Assembly (NCBI GenBank): GCA_902778165.1
Contig: CACYWQ010000006.1
Coordinates: 25,800-89,799, forward strand
Source of the DNA: an uncultured Lachnospiraceae bacterium
GTDB lineage: Bacteria; Bacillota; Clostridia; Lachnospirales; Lachnospiraceae
Direction of reading: 5' to 3'
DNA length: 64,000 nucleotides
Shown in pieces: positions 7,039 to 16,769 of the stretch (positions are counted from its first letter, which is position 1; each line of letters starts with the position of its first letter). Position numbers and translations under genes: made by a program. The notes beneath the pieces are model-generated. The model saw nothing but the letters and a program-made list of their open reading frames with translations, did no database searches and was not told the DNA's origin.

Positions 7039-8145
7039 ATGAGACCTGTTAACAGGAAAATCACAGCATTTCTTTTGGCTATATCGTTATGCACGGGCAT
7101 AATTGCCTGCGGCAGATCTGACGGAGCGATCGAGTCTGATCGCAATATCATCGTCGATGAATTAAATGGTACGGCGAGCGTGGCATCGGCCGATAACGCT
7201 GAGTCGGATGCATATAAGGGCAGGCAGCTTATATCGGGTGATGTCGTGACTGTTGCAACGGACAGCGATATGACGCTTAAGATTGACGAAGATAAGCATG
7301 TCTTTGCAGATTCTGACACCAGGTTTGCCATAGAAGCAACGGGAAAAAAGAAGGCGACTGAGACTAAGATAACCGTAGCGGAAGGCTGCACCCTGATAGG
7401 TATCGATAACAAGCTTGGCGATGCCGAGACATTTAATGTATCTACACCTAATGCCACAATGGCGGTAAGAGGTACTGTATTTAAAGTAGAGGTATCACCT
7501 ACTGCAGGCGGTACCGTAACCAGACTTGAAGTGCTTGAAGGAACGGTGGAAGTAAGCACTGTTGAAGCCGGCGCTACGAGGACTGAATCTGTAAGCGAAG
7601 GCGGCAGTGCAGTATATTCTGGAACGGCACCTGATGAGGAAAACGGTGCAGATCAGACTGCCACACAGGCTGACGATCAGAACGTCCAACAGCAGGCGGA
7701 CCAGCCGATTGCTCAGTCTTCAAGCGGCATAGACTCCATAGATGATATTCCGACAGACCGTGACGGATCCAAGGGATTTGTCGGTGTATACCGCGGGGAC
7801 GGCTGTTATGTAGTGATCGCGGAGAATGTTCCTTACGCATACAACAGAGCTGACGGAACGATCATAGATAATGAGATCAAGAAACCGTTCTACCTGGTTG
7901 TGAGCATCCCTTCGTATCCCGAGCCGTTCTTTGCAAGGGATGCTGAGAAAAAGAGCGATACTCTTATAACGGACTATACATACAGAGACGATGAGAATGT
8001 ACATGTTATGGATGCGGAATACTATTTAGACGGCGATACATTATACTATCACAAGAGACTTAATGAGGACGATTATGATGAATATCATGTGATGTATCGT
8101 ACCGATGAAGATCCGAGTTCAGTATATATGTCGCTGACACAGTAG
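7039..8145 (+). CDS. FecR-domain lipoprotein
   Basis: 368 residues. The start ATG follows GGGGAGA by six bases. A basic N-terminus, a hydrophobic stretch and TGIIAC give a lipobox with Cys24, so the mature protein is lipid-anchored outside the membrane. Residues about 50-190 match the FecR/ferric-dicitrate-regulator-type beta domain: a GRQLISGD opening, then STPNATMAVRGTVF and LEVLEGTVEV. A low-complexity Gln/Asp linker (about 195-235) leads to an unrecognised C-terminal domain. It ends 10 bases before the ABC exporter genes and is likely an extracellular partner of that exporter. Confidence 0.85.
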   Translation: MRPVNRKITAFLLAISLCTGIIACGRSDGAIESDRNIIVDELNGTASVASADNAESDAYKGRQLISGDVVTVATDSDMTLKIDEDKHVFADSDTRFAIEATGKKKATETKITVAEGCTLIGIDNKLGDAETFNVSTPNATMAVRGTVFKVEVSPTAGGTVTRLEVLEGTVEVSTVEAGATRTESVSEGGSAVYSGTAPDEENGADQTATQADDQNVQQQADQPIAQSSSGIDSIDDIPTDRDGSKGFVGVYRGDGCYVVIAENVPYAYNRADGTIIDNEIKKPFYLVVSIPSYPEPFFARDAEKKSDTLITDYTYRDDENVHVMDAEYYLDGDTLYYHKRLNEDDYDEYHVMYRTDEDPSSVYMSLTQ

Positions 8146-8155
8146 GAAGGTTTTT

Positions 8156-9994
8156 ATGGGAGATAAATTGAACAGCAAAGACAGACAAGGCGGGCATCTT
8201 GGGTATGCCCTTAGGCAGATATGGGAAGCGGACAAGCTGCTTCTTATATTTACGATATTTAAGAATTCGATAGAGCAGATATTCTATGTGTTCTTCTTCG
8301 TATATCTTACGAAGTATATCTTCAATTGTATAGAACGTAACATACCGTATGAGAAGCTGTTTTGGTTCTTGGTGGCAGCATGCTCCGGTCATGTGGTCGT
8401 GCATTTTATATGCGGATGGTATGAGACATACCGTAAGATCAAGACACCGAAGGTGTATCAGCACATATTCCACAGAGTCATGGAGATATCGGATGATCTT
8501 GAACTTAAGGATTATGAGTCGCCTGAGTTTTACGATAAATATGCAAGGGCGCTTGATAAGTGTGTCGATGATTCGATGAACATTGCAATAAAGACCGGAG
8601 TGTTTGTCGGTAACGTGGTATCTACGGTGATGTCACTTGTGATAGTCGTGACCGTGGATCCGGTATTCCTTGTGTTTTTGATAATCCCGATCATAGTAAG
8701 CTTTGCATTCGGTAAGAAAAACGCGCAGGCTAACTTTGACAGAGAAAAGAGCATCACTCGCGATAAGAGAACTGCGGACTATGTTAAGAGAGTCTATTAT
8801 GAGAAGAAATATGCGGCCGAAGTCAGGCTCTTTGACATCAATTCACTTCTCCTTGATAAGCAGGAGAAGGCAGTTACCGAGATGGAGAGGATATCACTCG
8901 GTTACAGGATGAAGACAGCTTTCTATTCGTTCCTTATGAAGGGCAGTTATTCGATCCTTGCAGGTGTGTGTGCATACTTCTATGTGGTGTTCAAAGTCAA
9001 ATATACAAATGTGACAGATGTGTCAAGTTATGTGGCGATGATATCAGCAATGGCATTCTCTACCAATCAGCTTAAGGCAGCAGTTGAGAATCGTATATTC
9101 ATCACCAACGAGTCAAGACTCTTCGCTAACTTAAGAGATTTCTTGGAGCGCGACAGAGCACAGAAGATCGCAGGTACTGTTATAGATCACATAGATTCCG
9201 TAGAACTTAAGGATGTCACTTTTATTTATCCCGGTGCCGATCAACCCACGATACAGAATGTGAGCCTTAAGTGGCATAAGGGAGAGAAACTTGCGATAGT
9301 CGGATATAACGGAGCGGGTAAAACTACGCTCATTAAGTTAATCATGGGCCTGTATCCTGTCACCTCGGGTAAGATTTTAATAAACGGTACGGACATTAAT
9401 GATATCGACCTCGACGCATACCGCAAGAGATTCGGAACAGTCTTCCAGGATCTGCAGGTATTTGCGATGACGCTTGCAGAGAACGTCCTTATGAGAAGAC
9501 CGGAAAACGATGAGGACTATGAGACTGTAAGAAAGGCCCTTAAGAATGCGCAGTTTGATATAAACCATGAAGGCTTAATAAATGGGCTTGATACCGTGAT
9601 AAGCCGTGAATTTGATGAGAAGGGCTTCGTACCTTCAGGCGGCCAGGCACAGAAGATCGCCATAGCAAGGGTGTTCGCACAGAGCCCCGATATGGTCATC
9701 TTAGATGAGCCGTCATCGGCTCTTGATCCCTTGGCCGAATACAACATGTACAACAACATGATGAAGTTATCAGAAGGCAAGGGCGTTATCTTTATATCCC
9801 ACAGATTATCATCAGCCAGAATGGCGGATAAGATATATCTTATGAAGGACGGTAAGATTATAGAGCAGGGAAGCCATGAGCATATGATGAGCCTTAATGG
9901 ATATTATCATGAGATGTTCATGCTTCAGGCAGAGAACTATCAGGACAGTATCCCTGAAGAAATGTTGAAAGGAGCGGCAGCGTACTATGGATAA
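8156..9994 (+). CDS. ABC exporter half-transporter, subunit 1
   Basis: 612 residues. About six hydrophobic segments fill residues 20-320, and the nucleotide-binding domain follows: Walker A GYNGAGKTT from about 383, signature PSGGQ near 493 (the usual Leu is Pro), Walker B MVILDEPSSALDP near 513 and switch His in FISHRLS. Fusion of membrane and ATPase domains marks an exporter. The last eight bases overlap the start of the second half-transporter, so the two are translationally coupled and probably form a heterodimer. The substrate (peptide, lipid or drug) cannot be read from sequence. Confidence 0.9.
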   Translation: MGDKLNSKDRQGGHLGYALRQIWEADKLLLIFTIFKNSIEQIFYVFFFVYLTKYIFNCIERNIPYEKLFWFLVAACSGHVVVHFICGWYETYRKIKTPKVYQHIFHRVMEISDDLELKDYESPEFYDKYARALDKCVDDSMNIAIKTGVFVGNVVSTVMSLVIVVTVDPVFLVFLIIPIIVSFAFGKKNAQANFDREKSITRDKRTADYVKRVYYEKKYAAEVRLFDINSLLLDKQEKAVTEMERISLGYRMKTAFYSFLMKGSYSILAGVCAYFYVVFKVKYTNVTDVSSYVAMISAMAFSTNQLKAAVENRIFITNESRLFANLRDFLERDRAQKIAGTVIDHIDSVELKDVTFIYPGADQPTIQNVSLKWHKGEKLAIVGYNGAGKTTLIKLIMGLYPVTSGKILINGTDINDIDLDAYRKRFGTVFQDLQVFAMTLAENVLMRRPENDEDYETVRKALKNAQFDINHEGLINGLDTVISREFDEKGFVPSGGQAQKIAIARVFAQSPDMVILDEPSSALDPLAEYNMYNNMMKLSEGKGVIFISHRLSSARMADKIYLMKDGKIIEQGSHEHMMSLNGYYHEMFMLQAENYQDSIPEEMLKGAAAYYG

Positions 9995-11798
9995 TAAAGA
10001 GACTACCGTTTCCGTAAGAAGAATAATACAGAACACGATCTTCATGATAAAGTATGCAGCCCGTTACGATAAGCCGCTTATCATCAAGATCATCGTACTT
10101 GTCGTCTTAAGCAGGGCCGGCAAGGCTGTTAATGATACATTTATCCTTAAGATGATCATAGACGGTCTTACGGGGAAAGCAGAATTCTCTGACATAATGG
10201 TCATCCTGCTTATCTCATTCGGCTTAGTTATCTGTCTTGAATGGATCAATCAGCTCATACAGGAGTGGAGTAAGGCCAAGCTTATCAAGTTGAGCGGAAC
10301 GATACAGAGAGACCTTATTGAGAATAACAGTAAGATGGATCTTATATACTATGACGATCCGGACTATTATGACACATATGTCATAGCGGCCGGAAAAGCT
10401 GACACGACTATTGAACAGACAGTCATGGTCGTAAGCAGTATCCTGGGCGGACTGGTCGCCCTGGGCGTGGCATCAGCGATGATATTGTCGATAAATCCGG
10501 TGCTCGCCCTTTTCCCCATAGCCGGATTTACGATCAATCTCCTCACGAGATTTAAGATCGAGAGGATACACTACGCATGGGAAGTGGCCTACGGCAAGGC
10601 CATAAGGAAGGCGGACTATTCAAAGAGGGTGTTCTATCAGCCCGAGTATGCCAAGGAGTGTAAGCTTACCGATGTTAAGGGACCGCTTAAACAGCAGTTT
10701 GACGATGCGCTTATCGAAGCGGCGGATGCGGGCAGGAAGTATGCACCGATGTTGACATGGATATCGATCCTTAACTGGACGGCGGTATTTTCGGTGTTCT
10801 CTTTCTTTGCGGTGCCTGCGTACTTAGGCTACCTGGCATTGGTGCTTCGCTCGATCGCACTTGGTGAGGTGGCATCGGCCAATAATGCTTCCAATTATAT
10901 AAGAGGAAATCTTAATGAGATCAACTTCTGCCTAGTAGATATACAGCAGATCGGCCAGTATGCGGAGAAGTTCAGAAAACTCCTTGATTATAAGCCGGTG
11001 ATCGAAGGTGCAGACGGACTTAAGCCTGATGCCGGAGCACAGATGCTTAAGCTTGAGCATGTGAGCTTCAGATACCCGCATTCCGAGAATGATACGCTTA
11101 AGGATATCTCGATGGAGATACGCCCCGGTGAGAAGATCGCGATAGTGGGTGAGAACGGAGCGGGCAAGACGACATTTGTTAAGCTGCTAATGCGCCTGTA
11201 TGATATCACTTCGGGAAGCATAAGATACGGTGATCATGATATAAGGGAATATGCGACGAATGAGTACCGCAAAAAGATTGGCGCCGTGTTCCAGGACTAT
11301 AACATTTATGCGGCCACGATCGCGGAGAATGTGTTGATGCATCCCGTTACGGATGATGATAAGGACAAGATAGTCGGAGCGCTTAAGAAAGCGGACTTCG
11401 GTAAGAAACTTGATAAACTCACCGACGGTATCGATACGGTACTCACCAAGGAATTCAGTGAAGAAGGAACGAACTTATCGGGAGGTGAGAGCCAGAAGGT
11501 AGCGATCTCAAGGATATTTGCCCATGACGGGGACAGGTCCGTATCGATCCTTGATGAGCCGTCATCAGCACTCGACCCGGTGTCTGAATATAAGCTTAAT
11601 AAGAATCTTATAGAGAATGCGGCAAACGATACGATAATCTTCATATCACACAGACTTTCGACAACGAGGATGGCAGACAGGATATATCTGTTCGAACACG
11701 GTGTGATCAAGGAACAGGGAACACATGAACAACTTATGGAACTGGGCGGAAGATACAGAGAGATGTTCGATCGTCAGGCGCAGAATTATATAGTATGA
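9987..11798 (+). CDS. ABC exporter half-transporter, subunit 2
   Basis: 603 residues with the same architecture as the preceding gene: membrane domain about 25-320, Walker A GENGAGKTT from about 389, signature LSGGES, Walker B SVSILDEPSSALDP and FISHRLS. The signature here is canonical whereas subunit 1 has PSGGQ, so the two ATP sites of the heterodimer may differ. Its start lies inside the end of subunit 1. The FecR lipoprotein, subunit 1 and subunit 2 form one apparent operon. Confidence 0.9.
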   Translation: MDNKETTVSVRRIIQNTIFMIKYAARYDKPLIIKIIVLVVLSRAGKAVNDTFILKMIIDGLTGKAEFSDIMVILLISFGLVICLEWINQLIQEWSKAKLIKLSGTIQRDLIENNSKMDLIYYDDPDYYDTYVIAAGKADTTIEQTVMVVSSILGGLVALGVASAMILSINPVLALFPIAGFTINLLTRFKIERIHYAWEVAYGKAIRKADYSKRVFYQPEYAKECKLTDVKGPLKQQFDDALIEAADAGRKYAPMLTWISILNWTAVFSVFSFFAVPAYLGYLALVLRSIALGEVASANNASNYIRGNLNEINFCLVDIQQIGQYAEKFRKLLDYKPVIEGADGLKPDAGAQMLKLEHVSFRYPHSENDTLKDISMEIRPGEKIAIVGENGAGKTTFVKLLMRLYDITSGSIRYGDHDIREYATNEYRKKIGAVFQDYNIYAATIAENVLMHPVTDDDKDKIVGALKKADFGKKLDKLTDGIDTVLTKEFSEEGTNLSGGESQKVAISRIFAHDGDRSVSILDEPSSALDPVSEYKLNKNLIENAANDTIIFISHRLSTTRMADRIYLFEHGVIKEQGTHEQLMELGGRYREMFDRQAQNYIV

Positions 11799-11821
11799 TA
11801 TTATTTTATAATCCCGGTCAC

Positions 11822-11851
11822 TTGACTACTATACTCCCACAGGAGTATAGT
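11822..11851 (+). promoter_or_regulatory. Promoter with overlapping palindromic operator for the DUF3990/HTH pair
   Basis: TTGACT (11822-11827) and TATAGT (11846-11851) are spaced by 18 bases. A perfect 10-bp inverted repeat, ACTATACTCC and GGAGTATAGT around CACA (11828-11851), fills the spacer and covers the -10 box. That is where a dimeric HTH repressor would block RNA polymerase. It could alternatively be a weak terminator for the ABC operon, but no T-run follows. Confidence 0.6.
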
Positions 11852-11884
11852 TGATTCAAAGGGTGATTTTCGGAAGGATATAGG

Positions 11885-12565
11885 ATGAGTGTATTGACTT
11901 TATATCATGGATCGTCTGAAGTTGTTGAGAAGCCGACATTCGGAAAGGGCAGAAGGGATAACGATTACGGACAGGGATTATACTGCACTGAGCATATAGA
12001 TATGGCCAGAGAATGGGCGGTTGACAGAGATCGGGACGGATATGTGAATACATATGAGCTTGATGCGTCGGATTTCAATGTCTTGGTGCTCAATTCGCCG
12101 GATTACTGTATTTTGCATTGGATCACGGTGCTGTTAAAGAACAGAAAGTTCGATCTGGAATCCCCTCTTTCAAGAGAAGCATACAGATATCTTTGTGATA
12201 ATTATTCCATAGATTTCAGTAATGTAGATATGGTGATAGGCTACAGAGCTGATGACAGTTACTTTTCTTATGCGAGAGATTTTATTGATGGAATAATCTC
12301 TGTATCACAATTGGCTTCAGCAATGCGTCTTGGTGAGTTGGGCGAGCAGGTTTTTATCAGAAGTAAAAGAGTATTTGCCGGATTGCGCTATTTGGGTAAT
12401 GAGTTTGTCAGTGCAAATGAATGGTACAGCAGAAAAACGGACAGAGATACTAAAGCACGAAATGCATATAAGAATCTTAATAAGCAGGCATACATTCCCG
12501 GCGATTTGTATATGGTTCGCATTATTGATGAGGAGGTAAAGGCAGATGATCCGCGCCTACAATGA
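11885..12565 (+). CDS. DUF3990 ADP-ribosyltransferase-like protein (putative toxin)
   Basis: 226 residues, ATG after AAGGAT. The N-terminus has LYHGS (His8), the block DYGQGLYCT (Tyr28, Tyr33), and AREWAV; later come DMVIGYRADDSYF and LGEQVFIRSKR (Glu154, Gln155). This ordering matches DUF3990, a family placed with ADP-ribosyltransferase folds, in which an H-Y-E set binds NAD. The gene overlaps the next by 20 bases, and the next encodes an HTH protein, an arrangement typical of toxin-antitoxin pairs. Target, activity and toxicity are inference. Confidence 0.75.
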   Translation: MSVLTLYHGSSEVVEKPTFGKGRRDNDYGQGLYCTEHIDMAREWAVDRDRDGYVNTYELDASDFNVLVLNSPDYCILHWITVLLKNRKFDLESPLSREAYRYLCDNYSIDFSNVDMVIGYRADDSYFSYARDFIDGIISVSQLASAMRLGELGEQVFIRSKRVFAGLRYLGNEFVSANEWYSRKTDRDTKARNAYKNLNKQAYIPGDLYMVRIIDEEVKADDPRLQ

Positions 12566-13190
12566 ATTGTATATAAGTAATGCCCGAAAGAATCTGGCGA
12601 ACAGCTTTGATTATGCAGTATATACATTGGGATATTCTCTCGAAGAATATTATGATATGTTTATAAGAAGCGGAATTGCTGCAAATTTCGAGCATGGTGA
12701 TGCACGCCTCATTGTTGGAATGTCAGGTATAGAACTTGCACTTAGGGTGGTAGAGAAATGTACCGGCATATATGAACCTAAAGAGCGTGTTTATATGAAC
12801 GGCAAGAGTCCGGAGTATTGGGCAGGCTGGGCGCTTGCTTATTATCAATGGTATAGTGCCTGCTCTTTTTCTGTATTTAAGAAAGAAGTGACAATATCTT
12901 CCTTGTTGATGATGTATGACAAGTACCACGAGATGGATATCATGCATTTTGTAGACAGAATAAATGAAGTAAGACAGGGTACACGACTTTATACTTATCT
13001 TAGGATGTATAGAGAAAGATGTGGCTTCAGTCAGAGTGAGTTGGCTGAGATTACCGGTATTCCTGTCCGAACGATACAGCAGTACGAACAGAGACAGAAA
13101 ATGATCAATCACGCAAGAGCTGAGTATGTAATTGCGCTTGCGAATGCATTGAATGTTCAACCGATCCAATTGATGGAGATCGCAGGATGA
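12546..13190 (+). CDS. HTH (XRE) protein with N-terminal partner domain, putative antitoxin
   Basis: 214 residues, start ATG 12546 behind GGAGG inside the end of the DUF3990 gene. The C-terminus, about 148-210, is an XRE helix-turn-helix (YRERCGFSQSELAEITGI, then VRTIQQYEQR). Residues 10-75 (NSFDYAVYTLGYSLEEYYDMF, GMSGIELALRVVEK) and 88-145 (YWAGWALAYYQWY) form a helical region often seen before this HTH in Lachnospiraceae. It could bind the toxin with the first part and the palindromic operator upstream of the pair with the second. Confidence 0.75.
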   Translation: MIRAYNELYISNARKNLANSFDYAVYTLGYSLEEYYDMFIRSGIAANFEHGDARLIVGMSGIELALRVVEKCTGIYEPKERVYMNGKSPEYWAGWALAYYQWYSACSFSVFKKEVTISSLLMMYDKYHEMDIMHFVDRINEVRQGTRLYTYLRMYRERCGFSQSELAEITGIPVRTIQQYEQRQKMINHARAEYVIALANALNVQPIQLMEIAG

Positions 13191-13344
13191 CATGTGAAAA
13201 CGATGTGTGCTCCGCTGGATCGTTTCCTCTATACTAAGACCGAGCGCAGGGAGAAGACACAGAACTAAACGCGGGTGTGAGCGTGAGGCGGATCATGCGA
13301 TAGAAATCATGACGGAAGGACCGCCCCGTGACGCGAAAAAATGC

Positions 13345-13373
13345 TTGACAACAGGCTATAATGGAAATATACT
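13345..13373 (+). promoter_or_regulatory. Promoter of the str operon
   Basis: TTGACA (13345-13350) and TATACT (13368-13373) are 17 bases apart, about 78 bases before rpsL. The rest of the 260-base gap 13191-13450 holds the leader hairpin below and no gene. Confidence 0.85.
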
Positions 13374-13377
13374 ATAA

Positions 13378-13404
13378 CGGCATGCGTAAAAGGCGTGCCG
13401 TTTT
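13378..13404 (+). terminator. Leader hairpin/attenuator before rpsL
   Basis: CGGCATGC pairs with GCGTGCCG (one G-U pair) around GTAAAAG and is followed by TTTT. Lying between promoter and rpsL, it can act as an attenuator or as an mRNA leader structure recognised by ribosomal protein. Confidence 0.6.
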
Positions 13405-13450
13405 GTATGCCTAAAATGCGCGTAGTACTATATATAGGAGGTGAAACCGA

Positions 13451-13870
13451 ATGCCAACATTTAACCAGTTAGTTAGAAAGGGTCGTAAGGCCGGAGTCAA
13501 GAAGTCTACGGCACCCGCTCTTCAGAAGACTTACAACTCGCTTCACAAGAGAAGCATTGATGCAAGCTCTCCTCAGAAGAGAGGCGTGTGCACAGCTGTT
13601 AAGACTGCCACACCCAAGAAGCCTAACTCAGCTCTTCGTAAGATTGCCAGAGTACGTCTTAGTAACGGAATGGAAGTAACAAGCTACATTCCCGGAGAAG
13701 GACACAATCTTCAGGAGCATAGTGTTGTACTTATCCGTGGTGGAAGAGTTAAGGATCTGCCCGGTACAAGATACCACATTATCCGTGGTACACTTGATAC
13801 GGCAGGTGTTGCTAATCGTAAGCAGGCACGTTCCAAGTACGGCGCTAAGAGACCTAAGGATGCTAAATAA
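13451..13870 (+). CDS. rpsL: Ribosomal protein S12
   Basis: 139 residues. [12 protein letters not shown] at the start and [17 protein letters not shown] and [18 protein letters not shown] inside identify S12 of the 30S decoding centre. The lysine in KKPNS, where streptomycin-resistance substitutions occur, is of the normal sensitive type. ATG follows AGGAGGTGA. It opens the rpsL-rpsG-fusA-tuf operon; rpoB/rpoC are not upstream as they are in many Firmicutes, the previous gene being the HTH protein. Confidence 0.98.
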   Translation: MPTFNQLVRKGRKAGVKKSTAPALQKTYNSLHKRSIDASSPQKRGVCTAVKTATPKKPNSALRKIARVRLSNGMEVTSYIPGEGHNLQEHSVVLIRGGRVKDLPGTRYHIIRGTLDTAGVANRKQARSKYGAKRPKDAK

Positions 13871-14027
13871 TTAACGGACTTAGGAACACGCAGTATTTGT
13901 ACCACAGCTAATTAAGTGTTGGAGATTTGGTTTACAGATAGACGACACGTACACAGTTAGTAGAGTCCGTCAGACGGACAATGTGAGTACCTATGAATTA
14001 ATTTTAATGATTAAGGAGGGAAGAATC

Positions 14028-14498
14028 GTGCCACGTAAAGGACATATTCAGAAAAGAGATGTGCTCGCTGATCCTTTATACGATAACAAGGTAGTTACCA
14101 AGCTTATCAATAACGTAATGTTAGACGGTAAGAAGGGTGTTGCCCAGAAGATCGTATACGGAGCGTTCGGCAGAGTTGAAGAGAAGGCAGGCAAGCCCGC
14201 ACTCGAAGTATTCGATGAGGCTATGAACAACATTATGCCCCTTCTTGAAGTTAAGGCAAGACGTATCGGTGGTGCCACATATCAGGTACCGATTGAAGTC
14301 AGACCTGAAAGACGCCAGGCACTTGCTCTTCGTTGGCTTACAATGTTCTCACGTAAGAGAGGCGAGAAGACAATGGAAGAAAGACTTGCAGGCGAGATCT
14401 TAGATGCAGCCAACAACACAGGCGCTGCAGTTAAGAGAAAAGAAGATATGCACAAGATGGCTGAGGCAAACAAGGCGTTTGCTCACTATCGTTTCTAG
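14028..14498 (+). CDS. rpsG: Ribosomal protein S7
   Basis: 156 residues starting at GTG 14028 ([16 protein letters not shown]), ten bases or fewer after AAGGAGGG; an upstream ATG in frame would add unrelated residues. [22 protein letters not shown] is the S7 signature. The protein nucleates assembly of the 30S head and in many bacteria represses its own operon. The 157-base gap after rpsL is longer than usual and may hold a control site. Confidence 0.97.
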   Translation: MPRKGHIQKRDVLADPLYDNKVVTKLINNVMLDGKKGVAQKIVYGAFGRVEEKAGKPALEVFDEAMNNIMPLLEVKARRIGGATYQVPIEVRPERRQALALRWLTMFSRKRGEKTMEERLAGEILDAANNTGAAVKRKEDMHKMAEANKAFAHYRF

Positions 14499-14521
14499 TA
14501 TTAATATAGGAGGAAAAAACC

Positions 14522-16639
14522 TTGGCTGGAAGAGAATATCCATTAGATAGGACCAGGAACATAGGTATCATGGCTCATATTGATGCGGGTAAGACCACCA
14601 CAACAGAGCGTATCCTATATTATACTGGTGTCAATCATAAGATTGGTGAGACTCATGACGGTTCAGCTACCATGGACTGGATGGAGCAGGAGCAGGAGAG
14701 AGGTATCACCATCACATCAGCCGCTACAACATGTCACTGGACATTACAGGATCACTGTAAGCCCAAGGCAGGTGCACTCGAGCATCGTATCAACATTATT
14801 GATACTCCCGGACACGTTGACTTCACTGTTGAGGTTGAGCGTTCGTTAAGAGTACTTGACGGTGCAGTCGGTGTATTCTGTGCAAAGGGCGGTGTTGAGC
14901 CTCAGTCAGAGAATGTATGGCGTCAGGCTGATACATACAACGTACCCAGAATGGCTTTCATCAACAAGATGGACATCTTGGGTGCCAATTTCTACGCAGC
15001 AGTTGACCAGATCCGTAACAGACTGGGCAAGAATGCTATAGTAATCCAGCTTCCCATCGGTAAGGAAGATGACTTCAAGGGAATCATCGACTTATTTGAG
15101 ATGGAAGCATACATCTATAATGATGATAAGGGTGAGGACATCTCAATCGTTGCAATCCCTGATGACATGAAGGCAGATGCCGACAAGTATCATGAGGAGC
15201 TCGTAGAGAAGATCTGTGAGCTTGATGACGATCTTATGATGGCTTACCTTGAGGGCGAGGAGCCTTCAGTAGACGAGCTTAAGAAGGTACTTCGTAAGGC
15301 AACATGTGAATGTGCAGCCGTACCCGTTTGCTGCGGTACAGCTTACAGAAACAAGGGCGTACAGAAGTTACTTGATGCAGTTATTGAGTTTATGCCTTCT
15401 CCTCTTGACATCCCTGCTATCAAGGGTGTTGATATGGAGGGTAATGAGGTAGAGCGTCACTCATCAGATGAGGAGCCTTTCTCAGCATTGGCATTCAAGA
15501 TCATGGCTGATCCTTTCGTAGGTAAGCTCGCATTCTTCAGAGTATATTCAGGTACATTGAACTCAGGTTCATACGTACTTAATGCTACTAAGAATAAGAA
15601 GGAGAGAGTAGGTCGTATCCTTCAGATGCACGCTAATCACAGAGCAGAGCTTGATAAGGTTTACTCAGGTGATATCGCTGCAGCAGTAGGCTTCAAGCTT
15701 ACAAGTACAGGTGATACCATTTGTGATGAGCAGCATCCCGTTATCTTAGAGTCTATGGAATTCCCTGAGCCCGTTATTGAGCTTGCTATTGAGCCCAAGA
15801 CTAAGGCCGGACAGGGTAAGTTGGGTGAGTCACTTGCCAAGCTTGCAGAAGAGGATCCCACATTCCGTGCTCATACAGACCCGGAGACAGGTCAGACAAT
15901 TATCGCAGGTATGGGTGAGCTCCACTTGGAGATCATCGTAGACAGACTCCTTAGAGAGTTTAAGGTTGAGGCCAATGTCGGTGCACCTCAGGTTGCATAC
16001 AAAGAGACCTTTACCAAGCCTGTTGATCAGGAATACAAGTATGCTAAGCAGTCCGGCGGTCGTGGACAGTACGGACATTGTAAGGTACGTTTCGAGCCCA
16101 TGGATGCCAACGGAGAAGAGCTGTTTAAGTTCGATTCCGAGGTTGTCGGCGGTGCTATTCCTAAGGAATACATCCCTGCAGTCGGCGAGGGTATCGAAGA
16201 AGCTACCAAGGCTGGTTGCCTCGGCGGATTCCCTGTTGTAGGCGTGCATGCTACAGTATACGACGGTTCATACCATGAAGTCGATTCATCAGAAATGGCT
16301 TTCCACATTGCAGGTTCTATGTGCTTCAAGGAGGCTATGCAGAAGGCATCACCTCAGCTTCTTGAGCCTATCATGAAGGTTGAAGTTACAATGCCTGAGG
16401 AGTACATGGGTGATGTTATCGGTGATATCAACTCACGTCGTGGACGTATCGAGGGTATGGACGATCTCGGCGGCGGCAAGATTGTAAGAGGTTATGTTCC
16501 GCTTTCAGAGATGTTCGGTTACTCTACAGACCTTCGTTCTAAGACACAGGGTCGTGGTAACTACTCAATGTTCTTCGAGAAGTACGAGCCCGTACCGAAG
16601 AACGTAGCTGATAAGGTGCTTAGCAATAAGAACAGCTAA
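14522..16639 (+). CDS. fusA: Elongation factor G
   Basis: 705 residues with TTG start (AGGAGG eight to nine bases upstream). The GTPase domain shows [23 protein letters not shown] and NKMD; domains II-V follow, with GMGELHLEI and RGRIEGM. The factor drives translocation of tRNA and mRNA after peptide bond formation. It follows rpsG by 23 bases in the same operon. Confidence 0.98.
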   Translation: MAGREYPLDRTRNIGIMAHIDAGKTTTTERILYYTGVNHKIGETHDGSATMDWMEQEQERGITITSAATTCHWTLQDHCKPKAGALEHRINIIDTPGHVDFTVEVERSLRVLDGAVGVFCAKGGVEPQSENVWRQADTYNVPRMAFINKMDILGANFYAAVDQIRNRLGKNAIVIQLPIGKEDDFKGIIDLFEMEAYIYNDDKGEDISIVAIPDDMKADADKYHEELVEKICELDDDLMMAYLEGEEPSVDELKKVLRKATCECAAVPVCCGTAYRNKGVQKLLDAVIEFMPSPLDIPAIKGVDMEGNEVERHSSDEEPFSALAFKIMADPFVGKLAFFRVYSGTLNSGSYVLNATKNKKERVGRILQMHANHRAELDKVYSGDIAAAVGFKLTSTGDTICDEQHPVILESMEFPEPVIELAIEPKTKAGQGKLGESLAKLAEEDPTFRAHTDPETGQTIIAGMGELHLEIIVDRLLREFKVEANVGAPQVAYKETFTKPVDQEYKYAKQSGGRGQYGHCKVRFEPMDANGEELFKFDSEVVGGAIPKEYIPAVGEGIEEATKAGCLGGFPVVGVHATVYDGSYHEVDSSEMAFHIAGSMCFKEAMQKASPQLLEPIMKVEVTMPEEYMGDVIGDINSRRGRIEGMDDLGGGKIVRGYVPLSEMFGYSTDLRSKTQGRGNYSMFFEKYEPVPKNVADKVLSNKNS

Positions 16640-16769
16640 TCAACAAAAGTGCTTGAAAATCTGCGGAATATTTAATATAATCGTAGATAGTCGAGCTTTC
16701 CCCTAAGTAGACGGGGAGATATTATGAAACGTAAGCAATAATGTATTTATTTTCAGGAGGAAAGTAAAA

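Noticed and set aside
7023-7559. Minus-strand 178-residue Ser/Val-rich frame
   Set aside because: It is opposite the FecR-domain lipoprotein, which has a signal peptide, ribosome site and domain match.
13345-13362. TTGACA with the TATAAT just six bases later
   Set aside because: The spacing is too short; the TATACT 17 bases downstream is the real -10 box.
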